From NCBI GenBank assembly GCA_003527555.1, contig DPWT01000133.1, forward strand, positions 1 to 12,911: a stretch of DNA of 12,911 bases, given 5' to 3'. Below, piece by piece: positions 1-7,827 of the stretch. The DNA is from Verrucomicrobiales bacterium (GTDB lineage: Bacteria; Verrucomicrobiota; Verrucomicrobiia; Verrucomicrobiales; Akkermansiaceae). Every line of letters starts with the position of its first letter. The stretch's first letter is position 1. The notes beneath the pieces are model-generated. The model had not been told where the DNA came from, searched no databases, and was given only the letters and a program-made list of their open reading frames with translations. The translations under genes and the position numbers were made by a program.

Positions 1-1
1 A

Positions 2-1489
2 CTGACCGAGGAAGAACAACGCACGGTGCGCGCGAGCGGCAGTGCCGTTAAGGAGATTGTTAATGTGAAAGATGATCTCTGGGAAATCAGATTCCGTAGG
101 GGAATCCTTGGAACGGTAGCGGTGCAAATTGAGTTTCAGCGCGGCGCTGATCGCGGTAAAGGCGGTGCCGAGGAGGTGCGTCCTGCAGTGTTCCTAGCGG
201 CGAAGCGGTTAACGTATTTCATGGTTGTTAGGACGACCGGAAGACTCGACATGCGTGCGAACAATCCTGCAGGTGGCTGGCGCAGAAGCGATTGGACTGC
301 CGTGCCAAAAAGCTTGCGTAACCCAGCCGACACCAGTGTGCCTGACTTATGCTATCGACTCAATGAGCCGGAAGGAACGCTCAAGGTGTCGCTCAAACGC
401 CACCAGATGGCCGACACCCTCAAGCTGCGTGTCACCGGAGGGAAAATGAAGACCATTTTCTCACCTGTTGGCGAGACCCTGACAGCGGTGCGTCTTGAGA
501 CTCGTGTGCTACAGAAGAGCACGCTAAAAATTTCCTTGCCAGAAAAATCCAGCCTCTACAATGTGCTGGTCAATGATGAGCCTGTGCACGTGGTCAAAGA
601 AGGTGACGACCACCTGTTCCACGTTTCGCCCCCACCAGTCGAGACTGAGCCAGCGATCGTTTCTCTGGTTTACTCAACACCAGCGAGTGACGGCAACATC
701 AGACTCGCCGCACCCGGATTCAATGTGCCACTTGAGTTTCTTACTTGGGATGTGCTCGTGCCTGAGGGGTATAGGCTTGAAAATCATTCCGGCGGATTCC
801 AGCTGCGTGGCAGCCAGGGTGTGACTGATTACACGATCAAGGATTACCTCGACGCAATCCGAAGCAACCGTAGCGAGGAAGCGCAGAAAGGTCAGGAGTC
901 GTTGCAGAAAGCCAACGACTACCTACGCCAGGGAAAACGCAAGGAAGCTGCCAAAGAACTGAGCAAGGTGACCAAAAACCGTGCCGTGGACGCCGCCTCG
1001 AATGAGGACGCCCGTGTGCAGCTTCGCCAGCTCCAAACGCAACAAGCACTCTGGGGGCTGAACTCACGTCGCCAGCGGATCTATCTTGATAATAAAGCGG
1101 CCGGTAACGGAATCCGTTTTAATGCCGACCTCGAAGACTCTGCCGTGAACAACCCGCTATTCAAAGGTCAGCAGGAATTCGACGTCCGTCAGGTGGATGA
1201 CTTCCTGCGCGGAAATAGCCTGGAGGAAAAGAAATCGCTCAAGAGCATCGCCTCCCGACTCGTCACTCAGCAGCTCGCGACCGAGCCAGCTCCGCAAACT
1301 ATCAGCACCATCGTGCGCGGCAGGGGAGAAGTCCTCCGCTTCACCCGTGGTGTACAAGTTGCAGGGGCTAAAGAGCTCGCTCTCGAACTCGACGTCACAC
1401 CTACCAACAAAGTGCCACTCGGCAAGTCGCTGTTTATCTTATTGGGTGTAGGAATAGTAGCTGCCGTAGCAAGCCGCAAGGCAGCGTAA
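2..1489 (+). CDS. Large exported/membrane-anchored protein of unknown function, C-terminal part (5' partial)
   Basis: The reading frame is open to the left edge of the window, so this is the last 495 residues of a longer protein. A GTG at base 26 is in frame but has no ribosome binding site and the codons before it are also open, so it is probably not the start. I do not recognise the family. Residues about 1-275 are rich in alternating polar and hydrophobic stretches that suggest stacked beta-sandwich domains. Residues about 279-345 are charged and helical, with a TPR-like or coiled-coil look (QKANDYLRQGKRKEAAKELS). A basic, Asn/Asp-rich stretch and another strand-rich region follow. The end has a short hydrophobic helix at about 476-490 (LFILLGVGIVAAVA) followed by Arg-Lys, which looks like a stop-transfer anchor leaving the bulk outside the cytoplasm. 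A VPEP-type PEP-CTERM motif is absent. Base composition looks richer in G and C than the genes that follow. Real coding sequence is near certain; the function is unknown. Confidence 0.85.
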   Translation: MTEEEQRTVRASGSAVKEIVNVKDDLWEIRFRRGILGTVAVQIEFQRGADRGKGGAEEVRPAVFLAAKRLTYFMVVRTTGRLDMRANNPAGGWRRSDWTAVPKSLRNPADTSVPDLCYRLNEPEGTLKVSLKRHQMADTLKLRVTGGKMKTIFSPVGETLTAVRLETRVLQKSTLKISLPEKSSLYNVLVNDEPVHVVKEGDDHLFHVSPPPVETEPAIVSLVYSTPASDGNIRLAAPGFNVPLEFLTWDVLVPEGYRLENHSGGFQLRGSQGVTDYTIKDYLDAIRSNRSEEAQKGQESLQKANDYLRQGKRKEAAKELSKVTKNRAVDAASNEDARVQLRQLQTQQALWGLNSRRQRIYLDNKAAGNGIRFNADLEDSAVNNPLFKGQQEFDVRQVDDFLRGNSLEEKKSLKSIASRLVTQQLATEPAPQTISTIVRGRGEVLRFTRGVQVAGAKELALELDVTPTNKVPLGKSLFILLGVGIVAAVASRKAA

Positions 1490-1498
1490 GGTCGCTGT
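1481..1498. terminator. Short hairpin at a convergent gene junction, possible bidirectional terminator
   Basis: CAGCG (1482-1486) pairs with CGCTG (1493-1497) around the six-base loop TAAGGT, and a flanking G-T pair can extend it. It sits where the plus-strand gene ending at 1489 meets the minus-strand gene ending at 1498. There is no T tract on either side, so it may not terminate efficiently. Confidence 0.25.
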
Positions 1499-1944
1499 TA
1501 CGTGAGTGCCTCCAACAATTTCCTCGCCCTATCAGCGACGATCTCATCGCGGCTGTGGCTGAGTTTGGCAACAAACCGTTGTTCATTTCTCAGTAAGTCG
1601 TGCAGGTTTCTCTGCCAGCTTTGCGCTGAATCACCCTCTGGAACCTCGGTAAACTTAAGAAATATATCCAGAATCTCACCTTGCACGCTCGGCTCTGAGA
1701 TACCGAGAATTTCTATCAGAAAAGGAAATGCTGGTTCGGCTGCCGAGTAAACATCTCCTGAGCATAATGCGGTCCACACTTCATGGCTTGCCCTCATCGC
1801 CCGCGCTTCTTTCCGCGAGGCAAGACTTTCAAGAAGCCGGGGAAGGTTCTTTTTTGATGATGGAGAGGTGGCATATTCGTCCCAAGGAACCTTACGTAAC
1901 TTCATCCAGAGTGAGTCGGGCATAGTTGATGATAGGCAGATCAT
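1498..1944 (-). CDS. Small HEAT-repeat-type protein
   Basis: This is a 148-residue soluble, largely helical protein. Its layout matches a widespread family of HEAT-repeat proteins that begin with a Trp-containing segment (here LRKVPWDEY, residues 16-24), continue with a 'PxLLxxLAS' helix (35-43), and then carry a core of the type 'HQGxxYxAxxPAxPFLxELL'. Here the core reads CSGDVYSAAEPAFPFLIEIL (residues 61-80), with the usual His-Gln-Gly replaced by Cys-Ser-Gly. Family members are often short scaffold or immunity-like proteins of unknown partner. The ATG at 1944 is chosen because GGGAG stands eight bases upstream, the only clear Shine-Dalgarno match in this window. A second ATG at 1923 (starting MPDSLW) remains possible and aligns better with the family's usual beginning. 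It is a lone gene, convergent with its left neighbour and divergent from the cytochrome gene on the right. No toxin gene is adjacent, so an immunity role is not supported here. Confidence 0.72.
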   Translation of the reverse strand: MICLSSTMPDSLWMKLRKVPWDEYATSPSSKKNLPRLLESLASRKEARAMRASHEVWTALCSGDVYSAAEPAFPFLIEILGISEPSVQGEILDIFLKFTEVPEGDSAQSWQRNLHDLLRNEQRFVAKLSHSRDEIVADRARKLLEALT

Positions 1945-2046
1945 AGCTTATGCTCCCATTGAAATCGGATTTGTTTAGGCTCCTGAACAAAGGCATTACT
2001 TGCTTGATGAGATGATTGGGTTTAATTTTGTTGTGTCGTTACCATA

Positions 2047-2077
2047 TTGAAACAAGTTTATCGTAATAACGTATTAG
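2047..2077 (+). promoter_or_regulatory. Candidate promoter with palindromic operator upstream of the DUF1549/DUF1553 gene
   Basis: The 146-base gap between the divergent genes at 1944 and 2091 turns AT-rich near the plus-strand gene. TTGAAA (2047-2052) could be a -35 box, and TATTAG (2072-2077) a -10 box with a rather long 19-base spacer. A perfect inverted repeat, TAATA-ACG-TATTA, lies at 2064-2076 and overlaps the candidate -10 box, where a repressor could bind. Promoter consensus in this phylum is poorly known, so the call is weak. Confidence 0.25.
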
Positions 2078-2090
2078 CCTATAAATAATC

Positions 2091-4970
2091 ATGCCTCGTG
2101 TATTCATAGCGTTACTGTTGATTTCCCCCCTTGCAGCCGAAGTGGACTTTTCTCGCGATGTGCAGCCTATTTTGAACAAAAATTGTATCGCATGTCACGG
2201 CGGCGTGAAGGAGGCGAGTGAAGTATCGTTTATTTATCGTGATCAGGTATTAGGAAAAGGTGAGTCAGGAAAAATAGTGGTTATCCCCGGGGATCCAGAC
2301 GGCTCAGAGATGATGGCACGAATTACCAGTGATGACCCGGAGCTTCTGATGCCGCAGCCTGAGCACGGCCCACGGCTTAGTGATGAGGACGTCAAAACTC
2401 TGCGCAACTGGATCAAGGAAGGTGCCAAGTGGGGTGAACATTGGTCGTTTACTTTACCCAAAAAACACAAAGCCCCTACCGTGAAGGACACGACGTGGCC
2501 TGTCGGTAAGATTGATCATTTTATTTTAGCAAAACTAGAAAGTAATGGACTTAAGCCATCAGCATCAGCAAGGCCTGCCGAGTGGTTGCGCCGCGCATCT
2601 CTGGATATAATTGGATTGCCACCCACTATTGTCGAGCTTGATGCTTTTGAGGTTGCAGCAAAAAATGACTACTCCCAAGCGATAGAAAAAGAAACAGACC
2701 GGCTACTCGCATCGCCGCACTTTGGTGAGCGTTGGGCATCGGTCTGGATGGACCTCGCTCGCTATGCCGATTCTGAAGGCCTTGGTAACGACCGCAAGCG
2801 TGATGTCTGGAAATTCCGTGAGTGGCTCATCAATGCATTCAATCAAAACCTCCCTTATGATCAGTTTGTCATCGAACAGCTCGCCGGCGATGCGATTCCA
2901 AATGCCACACTTGAACAAAAGATTGCGACGACATTCCACCGCCTGACGCAGGCAAATAGTGAGGGAGGCACTGACGATGAGGAGTTTCGCTTAATTGCTG
3001 CCATGGACCGGAACGTCACCACTTGGGAGGTTTTTCAAGGAATATCGATGAACTGCGTACAGTGCCACAGTCATCCATATGACCCTTTGAAGCACGAGGA
3101 ATATTATAATAGCCTCAAGTTTTTTAATAATACGCGTGATTCGGATGCTACAGACAACTCACCAGTGCTGCCTATTCCGCTTGATCCCAATAAATACGCC
3201 GAAGCCAACAACCTGCTTAATAAAATCGACCAGCTTGAGCAGACTATCCATGACGCTTGGTTGGCGGTCGATAAGTCGTCAGTATGGCACCCAGTCACCC
3301 AGCTTTCGGCGAGCTCTAATACCGCGCATTTGAGTATTGTCGAGAAAGACGGATTTGCAGAATTTCGGGCATCTGATAATGCCAAGATTAACTCAATCTA
3401 TACGCTGACTGCTCAAGTTCCTGAGAAACTAAAAGAATTCACTGCGTTCCGGCTTACTTATCTTCCCAAAGATGAGGGTAAGGCGCTGACCGATGCCGAG
3501 TGGGGAGCCTCCCTCAATCACATACAAGTTGAAAAAATCGGAGTCGATGGGAAAGCGCAACTCGTTAAATTAATTGACGTGATTCCCGATGAGGCGCATC
3601 CGTTTTTCAATCCTAACAAATCACTTCAAAAACGAGGCATGGGGTGGGGAACATACTATAAGTTTTTCCGTCCGCGACACGCGACTTTTGTTCTAAGCGA
3701 GGAATTGCCGGTGGGTGAGGGAGAAAAAATCCGATTTACACTGCAGAATGGCGGCATGTATATGGCCTCTTTTGCTCTCGTGGCGAAGCGGGGACGCATA
3801 TCACTCAGTGACGATTCCGCATGGGTTACAGGGCAGACAGACTCAAAATTTGTCAATGCACGTAGCGATCTGCAGCAGGCGCGTGAGCAGCTCAATACCA
3901 TTCCTCACGTCAATACTCTCGTCATCGCTGAGCGCGATCCCGAGCATGCCCGCGTAACGAACTTTTTTAATCGGGGGAACTGGCTAGACAAAGGTCAGGT
4001 AATCCAGACCGCGTCCACGCCAAGTGTCTTTCCACCGATGCAATCCAAAGCAGGCAAACCCAATCGACTTGATTTTGCTAGATGGATTGCTTCGCCAAAA
4101 AATCCTCTTACCGCTCGTGTGTTTGTAAATCGGCTTTGGTTAGAGGTTTTTGGCGTGGGGATCGTGCCAACGCCTGAAGACTTTGGTTCAGCTGGAGAAA
4201 AACCGACTCACCCCGAGCTTCTGGACACACTGGCGGTAGAGTTTTCTACCGAGATGAAGTGGGACATTAAAGCGATGCTTCGCAGATACGTCACCAGCGC
4301 GGCCTACCGGCAGTCGAATAAAGTGTCGCCCAAGTTACATGAACTTGATGCCTCGAACAGGCTGCTGGCCCGCGGCCCGCGTCAGCGCCTTACAGGTGAA
4401 ATGGCGCGTGACTCGGCACTTCTTGCATCAGGTTTGCTCAGCAGAAAGATTCATGGGCCACCTACATTTCCACCGCTTCCGCCCGGTGTCTGGAGACCAT
4501 TCGCTGGGCCAAAGTGGAAGACACCCAAGCCTGGTGATCCTGAGCGTTACCGTCGTGCGGTCTATACGTTTTGGAAACGCAGTATCCCATACCCAACATT
4601 TATCACATTTGATGCACCTACGCGTGAAATGTGCAGTAAGCGCCGAATGCCATCTAATACACCGATCCAGGCGCTCGCTGTCATGAATGATCCTGCATTT
4701 CACGAGTGCGCGCAGGTATTAGGCCAGCGTATGCTGATGTGTAAGGAGGAATCTGTGCATGCTAAAATCGCCCTCGGTTATCGCGCAACAACATCACAGC
4801 GGATCACACCAGAGAGACTTACAGAGCTGCTTAAGCTATTCGATAAATTGCAGCAAAACTTTAAGGCTAATCGATTGCAGAGTAAAAAACTTGCAGAGAC
4901 CGCCGATGGCGCAGCCTATGCAGTGATCGCATCGGTTCTACTTAACCTAGATGAGGCCATTACCAGATAA
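2091..4970 (+). CDS. Secreted planctomycete-type cytochrome c / DUF1549 / DUF1553 protein
   Basis: This 959-residue protein has a short Sec-type signal peptide (MPRVFIALLLISPLAA, cleavage near residue 16). Three domains known from PVC bacteria follow. PSCyt1 has the haem c motif CIACH at 32-36 and a candidate axial Met in LMPQPEHG at about 86-93. DUF1549 (PSCyt2), about residues 135-345, has the typical LASPHFGERW and LARYADSEG stretches and a second CxxCH, CVQCH at 322-326, followed by HPYDP. DUF1553 (PSD1), about residues 655-945, begins near LDFARWIASPKNPLTARVF and includes VNRLW, SNTPIQALAVMNDP and the C-terminal LLNLDE. The region at about 350-650 is strand-rich and unassigned. Length and order are normal for the family. 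No ribosome binding site precedes the ATG. The role is unknown in biochemical terms; two haem motifs suggest electron transfer outside the cytoplasm. It is probably cotranscribed with the DUF1501 gene, its usual partner, which starts four bases after its stop. Confidence 0.95.
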   Translation: MPRVFIALLLISPLAAEVDFSRDVQPILNKNCIACHGGVKEASEVSFIYRDQVLGKGESGKIVVIPGDPDGSEMMARITSDDPELLMPQPEHGPRLSDEDVKTLRNWIKEGAKWGEHWSFTLPKKHKAPTVKDTTWPVGKIDHFILAKLESNGLKPSASARPAEWLRRASLDIIGLPPTIVELDAFEVAAKNDYSQAIEKETDRLLASPHFGERWASVWMDLARYADSEGLGNDRKRDVWKFREWLINAFNQNLPYDQFVIEQLAGDAIPNATLEQKIATTFHRLTQANSEGGTDDEEFRLIAAMDRNVTTWEVFQGISMNCVQCHSHPYDPLKHEEYYNSLKFFNNTRDSDATDNSPVLPIPLDPNKYAEANNLLNKIDQLEQTIHDAWLAVDKSSVWHPVTQLSASSNTAHLSIVEKDGFAEFRASDNAKINSIYTLTAQVPEKLKEFTAFRLTYLPKDEGKALTDAEWGASLNHIQVEKIGVDGKAQLVKLIDVIPDEAHPFFNPNKSLQKRGMGWGTYYKFFRPRHATFVLSEELPVGEGEKIRFTLQNGGMYMASFALVAKRGRISLSDDSAWVTGQTDSKFVNARSDLQQAREQLNTIPHVNTLVIAERDPEHARVTNFFNRGNWLDKGQVIQTASTPSVFPPMQSKAGKPNRLDFARWIASPKNPLTARVFVNRLWLEVFGVGIVPTPEDFGSAGEKPTHPELLDTLAVEFSTEMKWDIKAMLRRYVTSAAYRQSNKVSPKLHELDASNRLLARGPRQRLTGEMARDSALLASGLLSRKIHGPPTFPPLPPGVWRPFAGPKWKTPKPGDPERYRRAVYTFWKRSIPYPTFITFDAPTREMCSKRRMPSNTPIQALAVMNDPAFHECAQVLGQRMLMCKEESVHAKIALGYRATTSQRITPERLTELLKLFDKLQQNFKANRLQSKKLAETADGAAYAVIASVLLNLDEAITR

Positions 4971-4974
4971 ATTG

Positions 4975-6456
4975 ATGAATCTATTCGAAAAACTTCAGGC
5001 AGAAAAACTTCAGCACTCGACTCGCCGTGAGTTCCTACGTGATTGCACTACTGGGCTCGGTGGAATGTGGCTTGCCAGCCAAGGGTTATCCAACGCGGCA
5101 GGGCCATTAAATATTTCCCGCGATCCATCTAGCCCGTTAGCCCCACTATCGCCAAGCTTTGCACCCACGGCCAAGCGAGTGATCTACCTCCATATGGTTG
5201 GTGCTCCCAGCCAGCTTGAGCTATTTGATTACAAACCAACTTTAGAAAAATACGACGGAAAGGAGTGTCCGAAAGAGTATCTAGAAGGTCAGCGATTTGC
5301 GTTCATTCAAGGAGTGCCCAAAATGCTCGGTCCGCAGTTTAAGTTTTCCCAGCACGGGCAATCTGGTGCATGGGTGTCGGATCGCCTGCCCCAACTCGCC
5401 AAGCATGCCGATAAGATGTGCTTTATCAAAACCATGCAGAGTGATCAGTTTAACCACGGGCCTGCCCAGTTGCTCTTACAGACTGGCAGCCCAAATTTAG
5501 GTCACCCGACAATTGGTGCATGGGCCACCTGGGGGCTTGGCACGGACAACCAAAATTTACCTGGTTACATGGTGCTGATTTCGGGGGGTAGAATCCCACG
5601 CGTTGGATCATCGCTCTGGGGAAGTGGCTATCTGCCGTCGGTCTATCAAGGTGTGCAATGCCGCTCTACAGGTGACCCTGTGCTCAATGCAGCGAACCCC
5701 GCAGGTATTTCATCCGATATTCGTCGTGCGGCACTTGATTCATTAAAGAACCTCAATGAGCGCACATTTCATGAGATTGGTGACCCTGAAACTGTCACTC
5801 GTATCGCGCAGTATGAGATGGCATACCGCATGCAGACATCTGTGCCAGAAACTATGAGTATTGATGATGAGCCCGCTCATATTCACGACATGTATGGCAC
5901 TCAGCCCGGTAAGGAATCGTTTGCTAATAACTGTTTGCTCGCACGACGACTTGCAGAAGATGGTGTCCGTTTTATTCAGCTCCACGATTGGGGATGGGAC
6001 TCACACGGATCAAGCAAAAGCGAGGCCCTCAATGGTGGTTTTCAGGATAAATGCCGCCAGATTGATAAGCCTATCTCAGCTTTATTAACTGATCTCGATC
6101 AGCGTGGTATGTTAGATGATACACTTGTTGTCTGGGGCGGTGAGTTTGGTCGCACACCAATGCTTGAAAACCGCGGTGGCGGCAGTGGCAACAAATTTAC
6201 TGGACGTGATCATAACCCAAATGCTTTCACTATCTGGATGGCCGGCGGAGGCGTGAAACCCGGCATGACCTATGGCGAGACCGATGAAATGGGTTATCAA
6301 GTTGCCAAGAACCCCGTGCATGTGCGCGATCTACACGCCACCATGCTCGAGATGTTTGGTTTTGATGCCAAACGCCTCTCCTACAATTATCAAGGGCTCG
6401 ACCAAAAACTCATCGGCGTGAAACCTGCGAAAGTGATCAAGGACATCATCGCGTAA
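4975..6456 (+). CDS. Tat-exported DUF1501 protein (alkaline phosphatase/sulfatase-like fold)
   Basis: This is a DUF1501 protein of 493 residues. The chosen start is the ATG at 4975, four bases after the previous stop codon. It gives an N-terminus (MNLFEKLQ... then TRREFLRD with the twin Arg at 17-18) that matches the usual layout of the family, whereas an upstream in-frame ATG at 4951 would overlap the preceding gene by 20 bases. The twin-arginine motif plus hydrophobic stretch predicts folded export by the Tat system. Family motifs seen include HMVGAPSQLELFD near the start of the mature part, SDQFNHGPAQLLLQTGS, HDWGWDSHG (337-345), GGEFGRTP (388-395) and GRDHNPNAF (about 410-418). These His and Asp residues resemble metal-binding positions of the alkaline phosphatase/sulfatase superfamily, but no activity has been firmly assigned to the family as far as I know. 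It is usually encoded next to DUF1549/DUF1553 proteins, as here, suggesting a joint periplasmic function. Confidence 0.94.
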   Translation: MNLFEKLQAEKLQHSTRREFLRDCTTGLGGMWLASQGLSNAAGPLNISRDPSSPLAPLSPSFAPTAKRVIYLHMVGAPSQLELFDYKPTLEKYDGKECPKEYLEGQRFAFIQGVPKMLGPQFKFSQHGQSGAWVSDRLPQLAKHADKMCFIKTMQSDQFNHGPAQLLLQTGSPNLGHPTIGAWATWGLGTDNQNLPGYMVLISGGRIPRVGSSLWGSGYLPSVYQGVQCRSTGDPVLNAANPAGISSDIRRAALDSLKNLNERTFHEIGDPETVTRIAQYEMAYRMQTSVPETMSIDDEPAHIHDMYGTQPGKESFANNCLLARRLAEDGVRFIQLHDWGWDSHGSSKSEALNGGFQDKCRQIDKPISALLTDLDQRGMLDDTLVVWGGEFGRTPMLENRGGGSGNKFTGRDHNPNAFTIWMAGGGVKPGMTYGETDEMGYQVAKNPVHVRDLHATMLEMFGFDAKRLSYNYQGLDQKLIGVKPAKVIKDIIA

Positions 6457-6538
6457 AGATACATCGTCAGTGCTACCGATGTTTATTACAATCTATGGCA
6501 GATGTATATCACGGCTGATGTGAACAAGCATCCGATGT
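6443..6538. repeat. Cluster of GATGT/ACATC words before galK
   Basis: GATGT occurs at 6478, 6501, 6517 and 6534, and its reverse complement ACATC at 6443 and 6461. Six copies in 96 bases is more than expected by chance for a five-base word. The spacing of the four direct copies is 23, 16 and 17 bases. They may be regulator half-sites or RNA-folding elements; this could also be chance. Confidence 0.3.
6461..6482 (+). terminator. Possible weak terminator after the DUF1501 gene
   Basis: ACATCG (6461-6466) can pair with CGATGT (6477-6482) across a ten-base loop, followed by TTTATT. It begins four bases after the TAA of the DUF1501 gene. The stem is short and the T run is broken, so it is a weak candidate. 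Confidence 0.3.
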
Positions 6539-6576
6539 CAAAATACATGATGCCGGTGATAATCCTTGAGAATTTG

Positions 6577-6585
6577 TGTAATAAT
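6577..6585 (+). promoter_or_regulatory. Candidate extended -10 element for galK
   Basis: TGTAATAAT (6577-6585) fits an extended -10 (TG, one base, then AATAAT, five of six matches to TATAAT). Transcription would begin near 6592, leaving a leader of about 48 bases before the galK ATG. No good -35 box stands at the right distance. The remaining part of the 6457-6639 gap holds only the hairpin and short repeats listed separately. Confidence 0.25.
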
Positions 6586-6639
6586 AGCTCGCAGAGATCG
6601 TCAGATTAGGTATCCGTGTGTAGCAGATGAATTATTAAC

Positions 6640-7827
6640 ATGAGCAACGAAAATCTTATATTAAAACAACTCAAAAAAGAGCTCCTAGATCAATTTGAGA
6701 AAATCCATGGCGTGGAGCCATTTATCATAGCTTCGGCACCTGCGCGTGTGAACCTGATTGGTGAGCATATCGACTATTGTGATGGGTTCGTATTACCTGC
6801 TGGAATCAACCGACACGTCGTCATAGCGGCCGTTCCGAATGGGACTTCGGAGGCGAATCTTTTTTCGACGGTACTTCCTGATCAACCAGTAACGGTAATG
6901 CTTGATGAACCGCAGACACCAGGACAGCCAAAGTGGGCGGATTACATACGTGGTGTGTTTGATGGGTTTTGTGATAAAGGCCTCTGGCCGCTCCCAGGAT
7001 TTGATGCGGTGATTCACTCTAATATTCCATTGGGCGCTGGGCTCTCCAGTTCGGCCGCGATCGAGGTGGCTGCCGCTACACTAGTTGAGGGGTTGTTAGG
7101 TGTTGAAATCAACCCCAAAAACAAAGCTTTGTTATGCCAGCGTGCGGAGAGAAAATTTGCGGGGGTGCCATGTGGTATTATGGACCAGTTTGCATCTGTC
7201 TTTGCGAAACAAGATCACTTTGTGCTTATTGATTGCCGTTCAGAGGAAGCACAGCCAATTCCGTTTACTGACAAATCTATCAGTATGGTCATCGCAGATA
7301 CCAATGTGCATCACGAACTCAGCGACGGGGCATACGCGAATCGCAGAAAACAGACAGAAATTGCACTATCGGTTATTGGTAAGTCGTCATGGCGTGAAGT
7401 TAGCATGGCTGATCTGGATGCTGTGAAATCAGAAATGAACGAGGTGGTGTATAAACGTGGCCGCCACGTAATTACCGAAATTGATCGCACTCAGCAGGCA
7501 GCGATTGCCGTATCACGCGGCAAGACCGATGAGTTAGGTGAGATGATGGCAGCCAGCCATCGATCGTTACGAGATGACTTTGAAGTATCCTGTAAGGAGC
7601 TAGATGAGATGGTAGAAATTGCATGGGATATCGGTCGTGATGGCGGTGTGATCGGTAGTCGAATGACCGGCGGAGGGTTTGGTGGATCTACCATTACACT
7701 TGTTAGGACAGATAAAGTAGAAGATGTGATGGCAGAAATGCGAACACGTTACCAAAAAGTAACCGGCATCGAGCCGCAAATTTTTTCTACGGGAGCGGTG
7801 GATGGAGCTGGACAAGAGATCCATTAA
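6640..7827 (+). CDS. galK: Galactokinase
   Basis: GalK phosphorylates alpha-D-galactose at C1 with ATP, the entry step of the Leloir pathway, in the cytoplasm. The 395-residue length is normal for bacterial galactokinases. The galactokinase signature is at residues 36-48 (RVNLIGEHIDYCD), with Arg36, Glu42, His43 and Asp45 in place. The GHMP-kinase ATP-binding loop is PLGAGLSSSAA at 130-140. CGIMDQF at 178-184 provides the catalytic base Asp182. RMTGGGFGGS at about 341-350 is the third GHMP motif. The region KRGRHVITE and the stretch SHRSLRDDFEVSC also match galactokinases rather than mevalonate or homoserine kinases. The usual Gly before Arg in the signature is Ala (SAPARVN). No galT, galE or galM is nearby, so the remaining pathway genes must be elsewhere. 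No Shine-Dalgarno motif precedes the ATG, which follows TTAAC directly. The stop codon overlaps that of the convergent phosphatase gene. Confidence 0.96.
   Translation: MSNENLILKQLKKELLDQFEKIHGVEPFIIASAPARVNLIGEHIDYCDGFVLPAGINRHVVIAAVPNGTSEANLFSTVLPDQPVTVMLDEPQTPGQPKWADYIRGVFDGFCDKGLWPLPGFDAVIHSNIPLGAGLSSSAAIEVAAATLVEGLLGVEINPKNKALLCQRAERKFAGVPCGIMDQFASVFAKQDHFVLIDCRSEEAQPIPFTDKSISMVIADTNVHHELSDGAYANRRKQTEIALSVIGKSSWREVSMADLDAVKSEMNEVVYKRGRHVITEIDRTQQAAIAVSRGKTDELGEMMAASHRSLRDDFEVSCKELDEMVEIAWDIGRDGGVIGSRMTGGGFGGSTITLVRTDKVEDVMAEMRTRYQKVTGIEPQIFSTGAVDGAGQEIH

Noticed and set aside
4339..4703. Long alternative frames on both strands inside the DUF1553 region
   Set aside because: They lie wholly inside a well-conserved domain in the main frame and have no family features of their own.
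4951..4974. Upstream ATG for the DUF1501 gene
   Set aside because: It would overlap the preceding gene by 20 bases and add residues not typical of the family, whereas the ATG at 4975 gives the usual N-terminus.
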